A DNA stretch of 64,000 nucleotides from Leisingera sp. SS27 (GCF_028368855.1 NZ_JAQNCY010000007.1:165242-229241), one strand, 5' to 3'; numbered from the stretch's first letter, positions 51,089 through 59,941 are shown. The notes: generated by a model not told the origin, from the letters alone. Numbers and translations are program-made.

Positions 51089-52498
51089 ATGAATTTGCTG
51101 ACCAAACGGGGCCGTACCGCAGATCAGGCGGAAAAACCGGCCCGGACCGCCCTCAAGGCAGCCAGCCGGCCCGCTGCCGGCAAGCGCAGCCGGCTGGAGC
51201 TGGAGTTTCTGCCGGAGTATCTGGAGATCCTGGAGCGGCCGCCCTCCAGTGCTGCGCGGGGCTTCAGCCTGGCAATTGTGCTGCTGTGCATCGGTGTGGT
51301 GCTGTGGGCGGTTTACGGGCGGATCGACATTATCGCCACCGCCTCAGGCCGGTTGATTGTCGACGACCGTTCCAAGGTGGTGCAGGCGCCCGAGCGCGGC
51401 GAGGTGAGCCTGATCCTGGTGCGCGATGGTCAGGAGGTCAGCGCGGGGGAGGTGCTGATCGAGCTGAACCCGACATCGGCTGCGGCAGAGCGCGCCCGTC
51501 TGCGCCGCCAGCTGCAGGCCTCGGAACTGGAGACTGCGCGGCTGGAGGCGCTGCTGAGCGGCGGGCCGCTGACGGAGTTCCTGGTTCCCGATGGCACGCC
51601 GCCGGAACTGGCCGAAATCGCGCAGAGCCGGCTGCAGGCGGAAGCGGACAGCACAGAGGCGCAGCTGACTGTGCTGCAGAACCGGGTTGAACAGGTGCGC
51701 CTGCGGCGGCAGGCCACCGCGGCCATAGCCGCCGAAACCCAGGCGCTGATCAAGAACACCCAGGAACGGCTGGACAGCCGCCGCACCCTGATGGAGCAGG
51801 GCCTGTTCCCGCGCTACCAGTTTCTGGAACTGTCGCGGGAACTGATCGGGCAGCGCCGGGAACAGGCCGAGACCGAGGTCTCGCTCACGCAGCTGACGTC
51901 TGAGGAGAACGATCTGAACCAGCAGATCGAGCAGTTCGGCTATGAGACCCGCAAGTCGCTGCTGGATCGGCTGGCACAGGAGCAGATCCAGCTGTCAAAC
52001 CTGCGCAACCAGCTGATCCAGGCGGATGAAAACGCCCGCAAGATGACCGTCACCGCGCCGGTGAGCGGCGTGGCGCAGCAGGTGGCGGTGACCACTGTCG
52101 GTGCCGTGGTGCAGCCCGCCCAGGAACTGCTGGTGGTGGTGCCGCATGCCGCCAACCTGGAGGCGGAGGTCATGGTGCTGAACAAGGACATCGGATTTGT
52201 CCGCACAGGCCATAGGGTGGAGGTCAAGGTGGACAGCTTCCCCTATACCAAATTCGGCACCATTGCGGGTGAGGTCAAGAATGTCTCTGGCGATGCCATC
52301 GAGGATGAACGGCTGGGGCTGGTCTATCCGGCGCGGGTTCTGCTGGAGCGGTTGGAGATCACATCGGGCAGCGAACGGATTGCGCTGTCGCCCGGCATGA
52401 CGGTCTCGGCTGAAATCAGGACAGGCGACCGGCGGATCATCGACTATGTCCTGAGCCCGCTGCGCGAATACCAGTCCGAAACTCTGAGGGAACGGTGA
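51089..52498 (+). CDS. rtxD: Type I secretion membrane-fusion protein, HlyD/RtxD-like
   Basis: 469 residues: a charged cytoplasmic N-terminus (1-55), one membrane helix (about 53-72, SLAIVLLCIGVVLWAVYG), a lipoyl/barrel half, a long coiled-coil hairpin (about 115-310) and a closing barrel-beta part. It bridges the two ABC proteins with the outer-membrane channel. AGGAGG at 51078-51083 fixes the ATG at 51089. It overlaps the next gene by one base (TGATG). Confidence 0.9.
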   Translation: MNLLTKRGRTADQAEKPARTALKAASRPAAGKRSRLELEFLPEYLEILERPPSSAARGFSLAIVLLCIGVVLWAVYGRIDIIATASGRLIVDDRSKVVQAPERGEVSLILVRDGQEVSAGEVLIELNPTSAAAERARLRRQLQASELETARLEALLSGGPLTEFLVPDGTPPELAEIAQSRLQAEADSTEAQLTVLQNRVEQVRLRRQATAAIAAETQALIKNTQERLDSRRTLMEQGLFPRYQFLELSRELIGQRREQAETEVSLTQLTSEENDLNQQIEQFGYETRKSLLDRLAQEQIQLSNLRNQLIQADENARKMTVTAPVSGVAQQVAVTTVGAVVQPAQELLVVVPHAANLEAEVMVLNKDIGFVRTGHRVEVKVDSFPYTKFGTIAGEVKNVSGDAIEDERLGLVYPARVLLERLEITSGSERIALSPGMTVSAEIRTGDRRIIDYVLSPLREYQSETLRER

Positions 52499-54681
52499 TG
52501 AGTGCGGCAGCGGAAAGCCTGCAGGAAACGGCCTTCCTGCAAGGGGGCGGGCTGGCAGCGGCGGACCCGCGGCAGGACAGCGGCCTGATGGCGCTGATGG
52601 CGGCGGCCCGGCGGCTGGATGTTGCGGCAGAGGCTGCCCAGGTCTGGCATATGCACGGCAAGACCGATGCGGCATTTGAGGATGCGGATATTATCCGCTG
52701 CGCCAAGCGGCTGGGGATCAAGGCGCGGCTGGCGGCCTTGCCCAAGCGCCGGCTGCTGACTGCACCGATGCCATACCTGATCCGCAAGGCGCAGAGCGGG
52801 CAGTGGTACGCGGTGACCGGCACCATTGGCGGCCAGCTGCAAGTGACCAACCCGCTGACCGGCGGCACCAGCCGCAGCGATCCTGCGGATGTCGCCGCGG
52901 ACTTTGAAGACGACGTGATCCTGTGCAGCCGGGAGCCGTCCTGGAAATCCGGGCAGAAAGCCTTTGGTTTTTCCTGGTTTTTGCCGTCGATCCTGAAACA
53001 CAAGGCGCGGTTCCGGCGCATCCTGCTGGCCTCTCTGGTCATTCAGGGATTTGCGCTGGTGTCGCCGAAACTGTTCGAGGTGGTGATTGACAAGGTGCTG
53101 GTGAGCCGCGGTCTGCAAAGCCTGGATGTGCTGGCCATTGCCCTGATCGGAATTGCCTTTTTCGAACCGCTGATGACCTTTCTGCGGTCACTGGTGTTTT
53201 CCCATATGGCCAGTTGCGCCAATTCCGAGTTGTCAGCGCGGCTGTTCCGGCATCTGGTCTATTTGCCGCTGGACTACTTCCGCAACCGGCAGGCGGGACA
53301 GATCCTGGCCCGGGTCAAGGAGCTGGACCATATCCGCAACTTCCTGACCGGCTCGGCGCTGATGATGGTGGTGGACCTGTGCTTCATCAGCGTCTTCCTG
53401 GCGGTGATGTTCGCCTATTCCAGCAAGCTGGCCTTTGTGGTGCTGGCAACGCTGGCGGTGTTCGGGCTGATGTGGCTGGTCATCGGGCCCTTTCTGCGCA
53501 AGCGGGTGGAACGGGAGTATGAACGGCATGCCGAGAACTCCGCCTTTCTGACCGAGACGGTGACGGGCATCGAAACCATCAAATCGCTGGGCCTGGGCGG
53601 CCAGTTCGCCCGGGCCTGGGAAGACAGGCTGGGTGCCTCGCTGAAAGCGACGTTCGATGCCAGCATGCTGGGCCACTGGGCCGGCGGCGGCATCGGGCTG
53701 GTGCAGAAGATCTCAGCCGCGCTGCTTTTGTGGTTCGGTGTCAGCCTGGTGATGGCGGGAGAGCTGAGCGTCGGCCAGCTGGTGGCCTTCAACATGCTGT
53801 CGGGCCATGTGACCATGCCGATCCTGCGGCTGGCGCAGATCTGGCAGGACTTTCAGCACACCGGCATCTCAATCCGCAGGATTGGTGATATCCTGCAGGA
53901 GGAGCCGGAGACGGCGGCCAGTGCGGGCAGGTCTTCGCTGGAGGAGATCAAGGGCAGGATCGATCTGCGCAAGGTCACGTTCCGCTATGCGCCGGACGGC
54001 GCCGAAGTGCTGCGGCGGCTTGATTTGACGGTGCAGGCTGGAGAGGTCGTGGGGCTGACCGGCCTGTCCGGGTCGGGCAAGAGCACGGTGACCAAACTGG
54101 TGCAGCGCCTGTATGTTCCGCAAAGCGGGCAGGTTCTGGTCGACAATGTTGATCTTGCCATGGCCGATCCGGCCAACCTGCGCCGCAACATGGGTGTGGT
54201 GCTTCAGGAGAATTTTCTGTTCAACGGCAGTGTCTGGGACAACATCGCACTGGGAAATCCGACTGCCAAACCCGAAGACATCCTGAATGCTGCACGGCTG
54301 TCCGGCGCCAGCGATTTCATCGAGCATCTGCGGCATGGGTTCGACACTCAGGTCGGGGAGCGGGGCGGCAACCTGTCCGGAGGTCAGCGCCAGCGGATTG
54401 CGATTGCCCGGGCGCTGGTGGCCGATCCGAAAATCCTGATCTTTGACGAGGCGACCTCGGCGCTGGATTACGAAACCGAAGCAGGCATCCTGCAAAGGCT
54501 GCCGGAGATCATCAAGGGGCGCACAGTCATCATGATCGCCCACAGGCTGAACTGCATGCCGCTGTGTGACCGGGTTGTGGTGATGGACAAGGGCGAGATC
54601 ATCGAGCAGGGGCCGCACGCCGAGCTGCTGAGCAACGGGCACGCCTATGCAGAGCTTTGGCAGCTGCAAAACGGCGACTAG
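52498..54681 (+). CDS. rtxE: Second type I secretion ABC transporter, RtxE-like
   Basis: 727 residues with the same layout as RtxB: C39-like domain without its cysteine (about 20-150), six-helix membrane part and ATPase (TGLSGSGKST, LSGGQRQRIAIA, ILIFDEATSALD). Having two different HlyB-type proteins on either side of one HlyD matches Vibrio rtxBDE, where the two ABC proteins form a heterodimer. Both copies here keep intact Walker A and B motifs. It ends 15 bases from the convergent effector-like gene. Confidence 0.9.
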   Translation: MSAAAESLQETAFLQGGGLAAADPRQDSGLMALMAAARRLDVAAEAAQVWHMHGKTDAAFEDADIIRCAKRLGIKARLAALPKRRLLTAPMPYLIRKAQSGQWYAVTGTIGGQLQVTNPLTGGTSRSDPADVAADFEDDVILCSREPSWKSGQKAFGFSWFLPSILKHKARFRRILLASLVIQGFALVSPKLFEVVIDKVLVSRGLQSLDVLAIALIGIAFFEPLMTFLRSLVFSHMASCANSELSARLFRHLVYLPLDYFRNRQAGQILARVKELDHIRNFLTGSALMMVVDLCFISVFLAVMFAYSSKLAFVVLATLAVFGLMWLVIGPFLRKRVEREYERHAENSAFLTETVTGIETIKSLGLGGQFARAWEDRLGASLKATFDASMLGHWAGGGIGLVQKISAALLLWFGVSLVMAGELSVGQLVAFNMLSGHVTMPILRLAQIWQDFQHTGISIRRIGDILQEEPETAASAGRSSLEEIKGRIDLRKVTFRYAPDGAEVLRRLDLTVQAGEVVGLTGLSGSGKSTVTKLVQRLYVPQSGQVLVDNVDLAMADPANLRRNMGVVLQENFLFNGSVWDNIALGNPTAKPEDILNAARLSGASDFIEHLRHGFDTQVGERGGNLSGGQRQRIAIARALVADPKILIFDEATSALDYETEAGILQRLPEIIKGRTVIMIAHRLNCMPLCDRVVVMDKGEIIEQGPHAELLSNGHAYAELWQLQNGD

Positions 54682-54696
54682 GGGTCAGGCCCGGTC

Positions 54697-55713
54697 TTAA
54701 CCTGCATCACTGTCGCTTTCGCTGTCGGACACGTCTGAAGCCGGCAAGGCAGTGCCGGCGGGCGCGTCAGCGCAGATTTCCTTGAGCCGGTCAAAAAGCA
54801 CCGGTGCGTCGTGGCTGCCAAGTGCAGCAATCAGCGCCTTTGTGTTCCTGTCTGTCATAGCTGAAGTGCGGGCCGGGTCATTGTAGGATCCGCCCGGCAT
54901 CTCTCCCCAGCCAGCTTCGGCAGCCACCTGACGGGCGAGAAGTTCGGTCGGTCCAAGGGAGGTACTGTCGTTCGGGTCGCCGGAATCGCACAGATGGTGG
55001 GTCAGTTCGTGAACCAGGCATTCCTGCCAGAACTTGTATTCAGCCGGAAACTGCTCTGAGTTCGGTGCTATGCCAATGTTGACCGCATGGCGGGTCTCGC
55101 CGTCAATGTCGCGCTCGCAAGCCTCGGCAACGTTCATGATCGGCAAAGGATTGCCTTCCTCATAGGCCTCATAAACATCGCCCAGTTCAATGTCGTCGAT
55201 AAACCCGCCGTCCGTCGGCTCGTAAACCGTTTGAAACAGGACTTTCCCGAGATCGGAAAGCCCCTGGCTGCTGGCAAAGGAAACCGTGTGGCGGAAGGTG
55301 GGGGATTTTTCCAGCGCCTCTGCCAAAGTGCTGTTGATGGCATCTGCGGTGCGTTGGTTTGCCAGATAGCCGCGGCTGAGTGAGACGTTGTCGGCGACCT
55401 TGCCCAAAATGGCGGAGGTGTCCGCTGAGCCTAGTTCCGGGACTTTGGTGTTCAATACAAACCCGGCGTAGCTGTCGTCATGGCGGTTGGGTTTTGCTGC
55501 CGGCGCTGATGCGGAAGCCGCGGCGGGCCGGGTCTGCGGAAATGCAATCTTTGCAGCGCCTTCGCTGAACACGCTGGAAGCGCGCGCCTGTTTGGCTGTG
55601 TCCGGTTGTGCCTGCGGGCCGGCCGGCCGCTTTTGTGCGCCGCCACGGCTGTTGCTTGGGCCCGGCATTTCGGGCGGGTTGAATTTGGCGGCGGGTGAGT
55701 CAGTAACGCGCAT
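54697..55713 (-). CDS. Candidate type III effector: zincin-type metalloprotease
   Basis: 338 residues from the ATG at 55713-55711, preceded by GAGGA with 5-nt spacing; a longer frame begins at 55758. The first ~85 residues are Pro/Ala/Ser-rich and disordered, as in many type III effectors. The catalytic motif is VHELTHH (His235, Glu236, His239), and GPTELLARQVAAEAG follows, whose Glu could be the third zinc ligand, as in effector proteases of the M91 type. It is divergent from the type III secretion operon, sharing its 264-base promoter region. Secretion route and target are inference. A housekeeping protease is less likely because there is no signal peptide or membrane part. Confidence 0.6.
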   Translation of the reverse strand: MRVTDSPAAKFNPPEMPGPSNSRGGAQKRPAGPQAQPDTAKQARASSVFSEGAAKIAFPQTRPAAASASAPAAKPNRHDDSYAGFVLNTKVPELGSADTSAILGKVADNVSLSRGYLANQRTADAINSTLAEALEKSPTFRHTVSFASSQGLSDLGKVLFQTVYEPTDGGFIDDIELGDVYEAYEEGNPLPIMNVAEACERDIDGETRHAVNIGIAPNSEQFPAEYKFWQECLVHELTHHLCDSGDPNDSTSLGPTELLARQVAAEAGWGEMPGGSYNDPARTSAMTDRNTKALIAALGSHDAPVLFDRLKEICADAPAGTALPASDVSDSESDSDAG

Positions 55714-55977
55714 TTCGGTCCTCAATGACACCGTGATTCCCGCCAGCCGGATTAGCAAAGCCGACTGGCAGCAATTTCACCTAATGGCATCAAGCGACTG
55801 AAAACAATTCATTTTTAAGAAATTTGGAAACTATAATTAATATCTATGACCTTATCTGCCCCAGTTGCTGAAATCTGGCAATTGTAAGGCAGAAATGTGC
55901 TGGTCCGAAGATGACTAGACGACCTGAAGTTCGGTTTCCAGCTTGCCCGCCTTTCTGAAACGAAGCGGAGGAAGACC
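55714..55977. promoter_or_regulatory. Divergent promoter region of the effector gene and type III secretion operon
   Basis: A 264-base gap of low GC, especially 55800-55860 (runs such as TTTTTAAGAAATTTGG and ATAATTAATATC). Both neighbouring genes start outward from it, so it must hold both promoters; I cannot name a clear -35/-10 pair. Confidence 0.45.
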
Positions 55978-56367
55978 ATGATTATTTCGATGATGATGAA
56001 CATGATGCAGCAGGCGCAGAATCAACGGATGAACCAGCAGCTGATGGATCAGACCAAAGACCTGCAAGATGACATCAAGGAGCAGGGTGACGATTTCAAA
56101 GAGCAGCTGAAGAAGATGGAAGAGAAGAATGCCAAGCAGCAGGAAACCATCGAACAGCTGATGAAAGACAATGGTGTTGGCGGCAAGCAGGGCGGCCACC
56201 AGTGTGGTGCCGGAGGCCATCAGGGATCTGTCGGCGGCCATAAGGGTGGCGGCGATGGCGGCTATGACAGCGGCTATGGCAGCGATGATGACACCGAGAT
56301 CAATATTCACATCCATATGGGCGACAGCAAGGGTGCTCCGAACACGGACGGCATGAAGTACCACTAA
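55978..56367 (+). CDS. Small coiled-coil and Gly/His-rich protein, first gene of the type III locus
   Basis: 129 residues. Residues about 5-65 are a Met/Gln/Lys/Glu coiled coil (MNMMQQAQNQRMNQQLMDQ at the start). Residues about 65-95 are Gly/His-rich (GGHQCGAGGHQGS, GGHKGGG), and the end is acidic. GGAGGAAGACC before the ATG is a strong ribosome site. I do not recognise the family. Small secreted structural proteins are often encoded at this place in type III loci. Confidence 0.65.
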   Translation: MIISMMMNMMQQAQNQRMNQQLMDQTKDLQDDIKEQGDDFKEQLKKMEEKNAKQQETIEQLMKDNGVGGKQGGHQCGAGGHQGSVGGHKGGGDGGYDSGYGSDDDTEINIHIHMGDSKGAPNTDGMKYH

Positions 56368-56388
56368 GCGTTCGTCATTTGAAATTCC

Positions 56389-56415
56389 CGGACCGGCTGG
56401 TTTTCCGGCCGTCCG
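56389..56415 (+). terminator. Intercistronic hairpin 1 in the type III locus
   Basis: CGGAC pairs with GTCCG around an inner GGCTGG/CCGGCC stem with TTTT loop (one bulge). It lies between two small genes with strong ribosome sites. It may end, slow or protect the mRNA. Confidence 0.4.
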
Positions 56416-56451
56416 TATTAACCCCAACTCAGATATCAACAGGAGAATACC

Positions 56452-56709
56452 ATGTCCGGATCTTTGGCTCTTTCAGCAGCACTGACCAAACAGCAGGAAC
56501 TTCAGTCGCAGCAGCAGATGCTGATGCAGCACCAGCAGCAGCAGGCAAACTCGCGCGAGCAGTTTGCACAGCAGCAGATGTCCGCTCAGCAGGAGCATCA
56601 GCGCCGCATTGACAACGACCAGCAGGAACGGTCGCGCCATGCCCAGGCTGACACCGCGACCCAGTCGAAGAACACGACATCGCAGCTGTCTCAGGCGGCC
56701 GGCGCTTAA
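56452..56709 (+). CDS. Small Gln-rich helical protein
   Basis: 85 residues, almost entirely helical and Gln-rich (QELQSQQQMLMQHQQQQANS as the core), without a signal peptide. CAGGAG lies 7 bases before the ATG. No family recognised. Its size and helical make-up are like those of needle, rod or filament proteins of type III systems, but the Gln richness is unusual, so this is only a possibility. Confidence 0.6.
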   Translation: MSGSLALSAALTKQQELQSQQQMLMQHQQQQANSREQFAQQQMSAQQEHQRRIDNDQQERSRHAQADTATQSKNTTSQLSQAAGA

Positions 56710-56718
56710 CAGCAGAAC

Positions 56719-56769
56719 GGCTTGCTCCTTCCCGCCCGCTGTCTTCAGCTGACAGGGGAGGGGCAAGCC
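56719..56769 (+). terminator. Intercistronic hairpin 2 in the type III locus
   Basis: GGCTTGC (56719-56725) pairs with GCAAGCC (56763-56769), and the pairing continues inward through CCT.CCC against GGG.AGG. It starts 10 bases after the stop of the Gln-rich gene. Confidence 0.45.
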
Positions 56770-56788
56770 CCAAACAAAGAACGCAACT

Positions 56789-57070
56789 ATGTTCGATCTT
56801 CCAGGCCCAACAAATAACAGCGGCGGCAGCTTCACCTCCCTGCAGCTTGCCCAGGCGCTGACTGAACAATCGCAGGCTCTGAGCTACGGCAGAACGGTCC
56901 GGAGCAAGCAATTGTACCAGGATATCAAGAACAAGCTGGATATCTACACAATGGAAGCGTCGAAATTTCAGGCAGAGCGCGCGATGGCCAACCAGGAATC
57001 GCAACGCGTGATGAGCTCCCTGGCAGGGAAGTTCAGCCTGATCTCCAAAATCCAGCAAAGCATGGGGTGA
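56789..57070 (+). CDS. Small helical protein of the type III locus
   Basis: 93 residues. The N-terminal 15 are Gly/Ser/Asn-rich, the rest is helical (SLQLAQALTEQSQAL; MEASKFQAERAMANQESQR) and ends FSLISKIQQSMG, an amphipathic helix. The size and the C-terminal helix would suit an inner-rod or needle subunit, which need their C-termini to polymerise, but I see no certain family mark. Confidence 0.55.
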   Translation: MFDLPGPTNNSGGSFTSLQLAQALTEQSQALSYGRTVRSKQLYQDIKNKLDIYTMEASKFQAERAMANQESQRVMSSLAGKFSLISKIQQSMG

Positions 57071-57108
57071 CGCAGCCTTTCCGGACCGCCAAGCCCAAGG
57101 AGACCACG

Positions 57109-57558
57109 ATGGCAATTCGCCCGGCAACACACGATGACCTCCCTGTTCTGAAGCAGCTGAGCGCGGCTTTTCGTGCCGATCACAAGACAGGCATGAAACT
57201 TCCCTATGACGAAGCGGCATGGATGGAGGTTTTGTCTGCGGCCATCGAAGGCGACGATACTCTGGTGCTGCTGCTGGATGACGGTGCCGGCTTTTTTGTC
57301 GGAGCAATCAGTGCGACACCTTATGCACCGATCCCTGTAGCAAATGAACTGGTCTGGTACACGATTCCGGAAGCCAGGGGAAAAGGGTTTGGCCTGTTCC
57401 GCGCCTACATGCGGTGGGCCAAGGAAAAGAACGTCGAATATGTTTTCTGCACCATGCCGGAACCCAATCCGGCATTGGAGCGGCTGGGGTTTGAGGTCGC
57501 AGACATCGGCTATTTCAAGCACACGCCCAGAACTCCGGCTGTAAGGGCCGCAGAATGA
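57109..57558 (+). CDS. GNAT-family N-acetyltransferase within the type III locus
   Basis: 149 residues from the ATG at 57109, preceded by AAGGAG with 6-nt spacing; an open frame continues to 57067. GNAT fold with NELVWYTIPEARGKGFGLFRAYMRWA holding the acetyl-CoA loop (R-G-K-G-F-G). Substrate unknown. An acetyltransferase is not a standard part of a type III system; it may be an effector, a modifier of one, or a passenger gene. Confidence 0.75.
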   Translation: MAIRPATHDDLPVLKQLSAAFRADHKTGMKLPYDEAAWMEVLSAAIEGDDTLVLLLDDGAGFFVGAISATPYAPIPVANELVWYTIPEARGKGFGLFRAYMRWAKEKNVEYVFCTMPEPNPALERLGFEVADIGYFKHTPRTPAVRAAE

Positions 57559-57627
57559 TCTCCCGGTCAGCTGCAGGGCCGGAGCCCGCCGCGGGATGCC
57601 GCGGCAGGCAGAACAGCAGGTGGATGA

Positions 57628-57939
57628 ATGATCACATGTGCTGACACACTTCTGGTTTTTGCCTCCTTCAGCATCCGGTCCGGGCTGCTGTGGAAGGCTG
57701 AGGCCTATGGGCGGCTTGGCCTGACATTGTTCCCCGAGGATGACCGGATCCGGGAGATGTATGCCCAGGCTCTGCTGTTGAATCAGAAGTTCAGCGAAGT
57801 TTCCGGGGTTCTGGCCGGAGCGAAGCGGCCGTCACGCAATTTGAGTTATGTCAGGGCACGGCTGGAAATGCTGACAGACGGGTCTGAAGCATCCAGATCA
57901 GAGGCTGTGCGCAGCTTCCTGAAAGGAGGATCGGCATGA
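57628..57939 (+). CDS. Small TPR-like protein, possible type III chaperone
   Basis: 103 residues of helical repeat pattern: SGLLWKAEAYGRLGLTLFPEDDRI, EMYAQALLLNQKFSEVSGVL, LSYVRARLEML. This looks like tetratricopeptide-type hairpins. Type III systems have small TPR chaperones for the needle protein (SctG) and for translocators, and the size fits the former. It overlaps the next gene by 4 bases. Assignment to a chaperone class is inference. Confidence 0.5.
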   Translation: MITCADTLLVFASFSIRSGLLWKAEAYGRLGLTLFPEDDRIREMYAQALLLNQKFSEVSGVLAGAKRPSRNLSYVRARLEMLTDGSEASRSEAVRSFLKGGSA

Positions 57940-58556
57940 GCAGCAACACAATTGGACAGGGAGGATCAGAGCGGCTGCAGCAGACTTCGTTGCAGCCTGT
58001 TGCGCCCAGGCGCCGGCAGCAACAGCCCAGCATACCTGAACAGCAGCAAAAGCAGAATGCGCCGCAGGAGAAGATCGAAAGCTCAACCTCTTATGCGGCG
58101 ATGCTCAAGGATGCGCAGGACGGGGGGGTGGATGAAGCTTACGCCGCAACCCAGCGGGCGCATAGCGGGGCCAGCAAGGAAAACGGCGAGCAGGATAACG
58201 ATCCCAGCGCGCAGAAAATAAGGCGGAGCCGGACTGCAAAGCCAGCAGTTGCCAAGCCTCAGAACGACCCGCAGTCCTCCCAGATGCTAAAGGGGCTGCG
58301 CCAAAAGCAGCAGGCAGAAGCAACCACTGCCGCCAGCGGAGTTTCCAGGTCTGCAGCAGTCGAGACGGCCCCTGTCGGACAAAAGCATGATCAATTGATG
58401 CTGGCATCCAGTCAAATGAAGGCTTCGGAAGTCGCAAGCCATGTCAGTTTGCGCAGTTTCGCCGGTCTGGCCCGCATCCTGTCGGAAAATCATTGGAAAA
58501 GGAGTCCTGAGGCTGATACTGATTTGGTTAAATTACAAATACGGGCCACTGGATAA
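57936..58556 (+). CDS. Disordered, Gln/Ala-rich protein of the type III locus
   Basis: 206 residues, mainly polar and disordered (runs rich in Q, A, S, K). Only the last ~40 residues look folded (SHVSLRSFAGLARILSENHW). There is no signal peptide. The gene overlaps the preceding TPR-like gene by ATGA. The needle-length ruler SctP is also long and disordered with a small C-terminal domain, so SctP is one guess; there is no direct motif support. Confidence 0.55.
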   Translation: MSSNTIGQGGSERLQQTSLQPVAPRRRQQQPSIPEQQQKQNAPQEKIESSTSYAAMLKDAQDGGVDEAYAATQRAHSGASKENGEQDNDPSAQKIRRSRTAKPAVAKPQNDPQSSQMLKGLRQKQQAEATTAASGVSRSAAVETAPVGQKHDQLMLASSQMKASEVASHVSLRSFAGLARILSENHWKRSPEADTDLVKLQIRATG

Positions 58557-58597
58557 GGCCCGTGAGACCAGAGCAGTCAATCAAAGTCAGGTGCGCC

Positions 58598-59932
58598 ATG
58601 AAACAGACGCAATCCGTGTACTCTCATTTCTTGAGAGTCGCTTCTCTGATTCCATTGGCGTTGCTGTTTTTCCTGTCAGTGACACCGGCTCCGGCGGAGG
58701 CCCAGGTGACGCAGCGCATGGTGATTGAAGAGGGTAAAGGTAAAAGCCTGTCCAATCTGGGGGAGGCGGAGTCCATTTTTGTGGCGGATACGTCAATTGC
58801 GGACGTCTCCACTTCGCCGGGTGAGGCCGCATATATTTTCGGAAAGGCAGTTGGTGAAACGACGCTGATTGCAACCGGGCGGAACGGCGGAATTCTCTTT
58901 GAGATCGCAATTTCCGTAACGCATAACCTGAGAGGCCTGCGCGCGACGCTTTCCCAGCGGTTCCCTGGAGAAGCGATCACTCTGGCCTCTGCACGGGGCA
59001 GCATTTTCGTTTCGGGTGTCGTTTCGACCGAGCGGGTGCATGCAAATGTTCTGGAAACCCTGCGCAACAGTGTGCCCAGCAGCGCGCTGATTGATGAACT
59101 GGTTGTGCGTGACAGCCAGTTAATCCAGCTTGAGGTCAAGCTGATGGAAATCAGCGTGGACCTGGCCGAGAACTATGGCATCGACTGGAATGGCCTAGTG
59201 GCGTCGAGCGGGTTTTCCGTGGGCGCGCAGAGCGGCGGGATCATCCGTTTCGGATATGATGAGACGGATCCCCAAACTTCTGTTGATGCCACCGTGGACC
59301 TGCTGGTCAACAGCGGTATTGCCACGCTTGTCACGCAATCATCGCTGACGACAGTTTCGGGAAAGGATGCGGATTTTTCTGTCGGGGAGGAAATCGCAAT
59401 TCCGACGTTCTCTGGTGAGACAGAAGCGGCGACCGGAAATTTCAGCATCGACTATAAGTTTGTCGGCATGAATGTCCGCTTCAAGCCGCAAATGCTGCCG
59501 GGCAACAAATTGCGCCTTGAAGTCAATTCGGTGATATCCGGTCTCCAGCCTGCGACAACAACAATTAACGGGAACGATTTTCCCAATCTGTCCACACGCC
59601 GTTTTGCTACCAATGTGGAACTGCGCGACAAGCAGAGTTTTGTCATTGCCGGGCTTAGCCGCCAGGAAACGCGAAACCAGGCTACTGGTGAAAATGACAC
59701 CGTTTTTGCGGCGACCATGCGGCGGATTCTGGGAACAGACAACATCAGCTCTTCCAAACGGGAACTGATCGCCGTGATTACCCCCCGGTTTGGTGATTTG
59801 GAAAGGCGGCCGGTGGAGCATATCCTGTCCCGTCCCATGTCCAACCTTGAATACATTCTGTCTCAGTATTCCAGCAAAGCCGGTTCCATCGGCAAAATCG
59901 AAGTGCACGGGCCCGCCGGGTTCCTGTACTGA
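58598..59932 (+). CDS. sctC2: Secretin, large part of a split type III outer-membrane secretin (RhcC2/SctC-like)
   Basis: 444 residues. Residues 1-34 are a signal peptide (ends PAEAQ). About 36-135 is the pilus/secretin N-terminal domain (GKSLSNLGEAESIFVADTSI, AVGETTLIATGRNG, VTHNLRGLRATL). About 180-435 is the secretin core, with LVTQSSLTTVSGKDADFSVG, TRRFATNVELRDKQSF and IAVITPRFGDL as in type II/III secretins. It forms the outer-membrane ring. The ATG at 58598 gives a good signal peptide. A Flp-pilus CpaC protein also has this form, but the next two genes (RhcC1-like and SctV) point to type III secretion. Confidence 0.82.
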   Translation: MKQTQSVYSHFLRVASLIPLALLFFLSVTPAPAEAQVTQRMVIEEGKGKSLSNLGEAESIFVADTSIADVSTSPGEAAYIFGKAVGETTLIATGRNGGILFEIAISVTHNLRGLRATLSQRFPGEAITLASARGSIFVSGVVSTERVHANVLETLRNSVPSSALIDELVVRDSQLIQLEVKLMEISVDLAENYGIDWNGLVASSGFSVGAQSGGIIRFGYDETDPQTSVDATVDLLVNSGIATLVTQSSLTTVSGKDADFSVGEEIAIPTFSGETEAATGNFSIDYKFVGMNVRFKPQMLPGNKLRLEVNSVISGLQPATTTINGNDFPNLSTRRFATNVELRDKQSFVIAGLSRQETRNQATGENDTVFAATMRRILGTDNISSSKRELIAVITPRFGDLERRPVEHILSRPMSNLEYILSQYSSKAGSIGKIEVHGPAGFLY

Positions 59933-59941
59933 CGGGTGGTC

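Noticed and set aside
58598..59932. Flp/Tad pilus secretin CpaC
   Set aside because: The N-terminal domain is CpaC-like, but no tad or cpa genes are present and the next genes are a separate secretin N-domain protein and SctV.
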